The notes under the pieces were generated by a model. It had not been told where the DNA came from. It searched no databases and saw nothing but the letters and a program-made list of their open reading frames with translations. Made by a program: the position numbers and the translations under genes. Below, in pieces: positions 56,565-64,000 of a stretch of 64,000 nucleotides of DNA; the first letter of the stretch is position 1; each line of letters opens with the position of its first letter. This DNA comes from Bedellia somnulentella (taxonomy: Eukaryota; Arthropoda; Insecta; Lepidoptera; Bedelliidae). The stretch spans positions 4,650,001-4,714,000 of the forward strand of contig OY755177.1 in NCBI GenBank assembly GCA_963576735.1. Reading direction: 5' to 3'.

Positions 56565-56974
56565 AATATCCTATTTAAAAAAGGTTATTAGTTGTAGCAT
56601 TAATTATATGATGATGTAGAAATTGGTATGACAGTGAACCAGTTTGTTCATTTATCTTTTCAATAGTAGCAGAAATGTTATTAGGTAATAATATGGTGTG
56701 TATGCTAACATTTTTGGGAATATTGTATAACAATTTGTTCCCTAAGATAGATTTATTGCCTACTTGGTGCTTATTTAGTATTGAACTGTGTTAAATATTG
56801 TTATGTGTTGTGTTGCAAGATGGGTATATGCTGCAATTGAACAACTTATGTGACTATTTACTAAGGTTGGCATGGCCCTTTGCAACCCATCCCAGCTTCT
56901 TCATTAAGATTTCATATTGGTTAGAGTAGTATAGCTTAAACAATCGAAATACTAGAAGATTTAAGTTTATTCTA

Positions 56975-56992
56975 TAATAAAAATAAATGAAA
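56975..56992 (+). terminator. polyadenylation signals of the gag-like gene
   Basis: Two overlapping AATAAA-type hexamers (ATAATAAAAATAAATGA) about 415 bases after the stop codon. A 3' UTR of this length fits a host gene. Confidence 0.5.
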
Positions 56993-57194
56993 TTTTTGTT
57001 GTGCTTAAATTAAACTCTAGTATTTGTACTTTCTATAACTGTCTTCTGACTCCTGGCAATATTTATTTGTTTTGCACTTTAATTCACCAAGGTTATGTGA
57101 TTTTCCAAGATAATTTTGTAAAAGTAATATAAAGCCAATGTGAATGGTAATGTCAGTGGAGGAGGACTTTGAATGACACATTTAGATAAAATAA

Positions 57195-57300
57195 ACATGT
57201 GCTCAAAAATGTTGGCATCCAAAGGGCAAAGAATAAAATATTATTTGAGTTGAGAGGTTTGCCAGGATTTCACAGAGTATAGATTGATAGTATCTGCCTT
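57195..57300 (+). mobile_element. RTE-frag, old
   Basis: GTGCTCAAAAATGTTGGCATC, GAGAGGTTTGCCAGGATTTC and ATAGTATCTGCCTTG follow the LINE 3' order with decay. Confidence 0.5.
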
Positions 57301-57314
57301 GTATAATGTAAACT

Positions 57315-57555
57315 ACATACATACATATACTCACGGCTATAATTCCCCAAACGGGGTAGCCAGAGCTTTGGAATGAGAAATTCCTCAGCCACTTTTGGAA
57401 GTTAAGTGGGGAAAAGATGGTAATAAGTAATAAATGTTTTTGGTGACGGGTCGCCCAAAAATCACTTGAAAAGCCCTTATACCCTTAGTCGCCTCTTACG
57501 ATCACCCACGGGTAGAAATGGGGTAGTGTTATTCTAAGCCGACACTACACAGCAA
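57315..57555 (-). mobile_element. SINE-A, full length
   Basis: CATACATACATATACTCACGG to AGCCGACACTACACAGC, with a small deletion around GGTCTCCAACC. Confidence 0.9.
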
Positions 57556-58615
57556 TGTAAACAAATAGCTTGAGTATATGTCAATGTGTATTTTTGTGCC
57601 GTATGCACAAGTAAAACAACTGTTGTTTAATAGAATGGTTGAATGGTACATTTCATGTAGTGAATGTTACTAACCAATTATGCCAACAATAATGATGAGA
57701 GTATCATTGAAACAAATGAATACATCATGAAATGCAAAAATTTGTCTTTAATCTGTTCCTTCTTATACAACATGTATTTATTTTACATACTCAACAGAAT
57801 ACCCATGTATTTAAGAAATGTAATTGAAAAGAAAGAAAAAAGAAAAGATTTTTTTTTTAGCACACATATACAGTATTCAATGACATAATTTAAAGAAATG
57901 GTTTCGCTAAATTGGGCCCACAATCAGTAATTTCTGATTTGTGTATACAAAATCAAAACTGGTTTTCATTATGATAATTGGGAGTTTAAAGAAATAAGGA
58001 TGTAGGTAAAAATTGTCGCCATAAGTATAAAACATCGAAACTGTAAGTGTTCTGTATGAAGCAATCGTTTTTGCTTTTGGACCTTTATACCAATTTGATT
58101 ATTAACTTGTGTCAGATTCATTTTTTTATAATATATTTTTCATATAAAAATGTTCATTAATAGGTACTTATATAAGATTACTTCTTAATTAGGATGGTAT
58201 ACCTCATTAAAGCAGTGCGAAATAAATCAATAAATATACTCTTTAAAACGACAGCAAAATAATTTAGTATTTTCTAAGACTTTAAAAATAATTGTGTGAA
58301 TCTCTTGTCTACTGTTGTACCCCTTGAAACTAACATTCGGATTTTTCATTGGTTTTATCAACAAGTAATGAAAAATAATTATTTTAGCACCAAACATTTT
58401 ACATACGTTTTGAGGAAGTGAGTGCTACGCATGTATATTTAAAAAAAATTAAAGGCACAGAACAAATTATTTTGCATGTACAATAGAAGAAATAACAGAA
58501 CGGGCTAGTATTGTAATTAGGTGCAGTATGAAAGCTTGATGCTAAGTATAAATTTAACTTATCAGTGTTTGAAGTTAATAGTGATAAATAATTCAGGCTT
58601 ATGACACCTTAGGAT

Positions 58616-59590
58616 TTGAAGTACTTCATGGTAAGGATTCAGAAGTTGCCAATACAATATAATGTATATAATAGGAGACTGCGTAATTTTCTACCTACTG
58701 CTACCAAAACTGCGTTAGCTCAATCTCTACTCCTTCCAATTTTGGATTACGCTGATACCTGTTATCTTGATTTAACGGAAGAACAGCTAAATAAATTAGA
58801 GCGTCTCCAAAACTTATGCATAAGGTTTGTTTTTGGATTGCGTAAATATGATCACGTGTCTGTTTATCGTTCTAAACTTAAGTGGCTTCCTATTCGCCTC
58901 CGCCGAAATGCGCATACTTTGTCTCTTCTTTACTCTATCTTGTTCAATCCTGCCACCCCCTTTCTATCTAAAAGAACGTTTTCAATTTCTATCTTCTTCC
59001 CATAACCTTAATTTACGTTCAGACCATAATCTTCAATTAACCATTCCCTCTCATTCAACCAATTTCTATGGCTCCTCTTTTTCTGTACACGCTGTGCAAT
59101 TGTGGAACGCACTTCCTGTGGAGGTGCGACTGGCTAAATCCCTTAATGTGTTCAAGGATCTGGTGAAACAACACTATCTCACTGAAGCGCTGTAATACTG
59201 TTGCTTTTAAATTATATGTATTAATTATATTTCTAAAACGTATTTGTGTATTTTATTTAGGTATTTGTATTACTTGTATATATAAAAGTATGTAGTTATG
59301 TATGTATGTGTGTTCATATGTGTGTAATATGTACCTATATTATTTTGTGTAATTAATATTTATGTTATTATTTCAATTAAATAAGTTAGTTTTAAAGTAA
59401 GCTTGTTTTGTGCATCTACCTAGATAACTAGTTTACCGATCTCACCTTCCAAAGGTTGTCTGGAAGAGATCGCTTTTAGCGATAAGACCGCCGATTGTAC
59501 CTCACTGTAAACTGTATGATAATTTCTTTTGTAAATTTGTGTTTGATGTACAATAAAGAGTTATTCTATTCTATTCTATTCTATTCTATA
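58616..59590 (+). pseudogene. Jockey/CR1-type LINE, 3' end of ORF2, frameshifted, (TATTC)n tail
   Basis: The first frame (58616-59005) reads RRLRNFLPTATKTALAQSLL, PILDYADTCYLDLTEEQLNK, LERLQNLCIRFVFGLRKYD and LKWLPIRLRRNAHTL. The continuation FYLKERFQFLSSSHNLNLRS...AVQLWNALPVEVRLAKSLNV lies in a second frame (to 59195), so a frameshift lies near 58960. This is the region downstream of the RT domain. The element is 5'-truncated. Its 3' UTR ends ACAATAAAGAGTTATTC and about five TATTC units. Confidence 0.85.
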
Positions 59591-59594
59591 TGTT

Positions 59595-60440
59595 TAACTT
59601 ATAGGTCTATTTCAAATTGGCCAAAATTGGGTACAGTTAAAAAAAGCTCTGTAACACTAATGAATTGGACAAAATGATACGTGAACTTCAAAATTATATG
59701 ATTAATCTTTCTGTGCGATTAATTATACCTACCTAGAATATTTCGTATGAACTGTGGCCTTTAGTGTCCTCATAGAACAATAACATCTAACTGATTTGCT
59801 GACACTAATTCTAACGTCCACCTCATAAATATTTAATTTCTTTAAAGAAATTTTTGGAAAATCATTCGTTAGTCTGTTTAGCAAATAATGCAGGTTCAAG
59901 TTAGTATGTACTTAGTGTAAGAGTAAGAAAATGTTATTGAAAGAAGTATTAAAACTAGTATCTAAAAGATGCTAGCAATATGTATTTTTCTTTTGTGAGT
60001 TCAAAGAATATAGAGTGTTTAATTTCTTGTTTTTCTTCTGAATAAAAGATTATAATAGTATTAAAAAGTATTTTTTATTTTCCTGATGCTCCACGGCTAA
60101 TTTCAATACATTATGATACATACAGTTTATTAACATAAATCAAAAACCTCTAGACACATTCTTTAGAAAATCAGATCAAATAATATTACAATATTTGGAA
60201 TTACACATCAAAAAAAATAATTATCTACTCCAAAATAAAATTTGGTATGTTATGGTTCTAATTTTAATACAATTATGTATCTCAGTAGCCAGTTTAAAAT
60301 TACATCCAATTTTAATTGAAAATTTAATTGATAATGAAAAAAAACATACATATCACTCACACTCACACATCACATTAATTGAGCTTATATTCAAAGATAA
60401 AGACACGTCACATGGTCTTGTTAATAGACTTTAACCTAAA
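59595..60440. other. unannotated stretch
   Basis: AT-rich. A 79-codon plus-strand frame at 60195-60434 has no recognisable domain. It is in frame with the small ORF at 60450 but separated by TAA. Confidence 0.4.
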
Positions 60441-60449
60441 TTCATAGCT

Positions 60450-60614
60450 ATGTCTGTCAGCAACAAAATTGACAGAGTTAATATCAATGATTCTGCCATA
60501 TTTACTTTGATACGGGAAAACAGTGAACAAACGCCGAACGACTTCCAATCACTGAGCGAAGCCCTTGAAGAAGAAGCCAAATGTATACTCAGTTTTAATT
60601 TAAAGTTACCATAA
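60450..60614 (+). CDS. small ORF of 54 codons, unknown
   Basis: ATG TCT GTC start, codon composition more balanced than the flanks, and an acidic C-terminal part (SLSEALEEEAKC). It has no recognised family. It lies just downstream of, and convergent with, the AGXT2-like gene. It may be chance or a remnant exon. Confidence 0.25.
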   Translation: MSVSNKIDRVNINDSAIFTLIRENSEQTPNDFQSLSEALEEEAKCILSFNLKLP

Positions 60615-60865
60615 ATTATTATTGTCTCAGATATATTAACACCTATATTTACAATTTATTCAGCCGTGTTTTGAAAAAAAATCAAATTAACATCAATATT
60701 TTGTATACTGTAATCAAATGTTAAACGGTAATACATTTAACAACAGTTGGTTTTTATATTAATATCGTAAATTTTGCTGTTTCAAGAAATATACCACGGC
60801 TGAATCGAATAAACTAAACCTTAAATAACTTAAGTGCTAGAATACTTTTTTGCATTGATTGAATA

Positions 60866-64000
<3,135 letters not shown>

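Noticed and set aside
60195..60614. A single gene spanning two same-frame ORFs
   Set aside because: They are separated by TAA with no splice sites around it. The first part is AT-rich with no domain. Only the second is listed, with low confidence.

Overview
This window looks like nuclear DNA from a lepidopteran (moth or butterfly). It is AT-rich and intron-containing, and it is crowded with transposable elements of kinds known from moth genomes: tRNA-derived SINEs, a SINE with a (TATG)n tail, non-autonomous Helitrons ending in CTAG-T, Jockey/CR1-type LINE fragments, and an R4/Dong-clade retrotransposon inserted in a TAA microsatellite. There are no operons, ribosome-binding sites or CRISPR arrays. 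I work from sequence reading only, so the boundaries of degenerate repeats are approximate.

Host genes are few. (1) 2708-3157 (+) is an intronless ORF for a 149-residue one-pass membrane protein with a coiled coil, function unknown. (2) 39486-41491 (-) is a two-exon GT10 alpha-1,3-fucosyltransferase-like gene with a type II Golgi topology and altered donor-site motif residues. (3) 55686-56564 (+) is an intact gag-like zinc-knuckle protein with no reverse transcriptase beside it and a plausible intron in its 5' UTR, so it is a candidate domesticated retrotransposon gene. (4) 60866-63276 (-) holds the last four exons of an AGXT2-like class-III PLP enzyme (phospho-lyase/aminotransferase) whose 5' part lies beyond the right edge. 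(5) A possible TATA promoter with a short first coding exon lies on the minus strand at 15.2-15.4 kb.

Repeat names used below. SINE-A is a ~250 bp element starting GTGTAGTGTCGG and ending GCCGTGAGTATATGTATG(TATG)n, with about 40 complete or partial copies. RTE-frag denotes 3' ends of a LINE encoding a C-terminus like WRSIVSAYPNGN and ending in nearly the same tail, probably SINE-A's mobilising partner. SINE-B is a tRNA-headed element with a long body. SINE-C is an element with a tRNA-like core inside it, repeatedly found in tandem or fold-back form. SINE-D and SINE-E are two further tRNA-headed families.

Layout: 0-9 kb holds the 149-aa gene among nested SINE-A/B/C copies. 10.4-12.5 kb holds nested SINE-D/SINE-A and a 928-bp TIR element. 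13-15.5 kb is a TTAAC-biased stretch ending at the possible minus-strand promoter. 16-28 kb holds SINE-A copies, a Helitron, a 138-bp MITE and a locally duplicated block. 28.2-32.8 kb is a near-complete Dong/R4 element, broken by one stop codon, inserted in the microsatellite tail of another LINE. 33.7-39.4 kb holds palindromic MITEs, an inverted repeat and the SINE-C tandem array. 39.5-41.5 kb is the fucosyltransferase. 42-47 kb is more SINEs. 47.3-50 kb is a LINE reverse transcriptase split by SINE-C. 51-54.1 kb holds SINE-E, MITEs, a second Helitron and a 600-bp palindrome. 55-57 kb is the gag-like gene. 58.6-59.6 kb is a LINE 3' end. 60.8-64 kb is the AGXT2-like gene.
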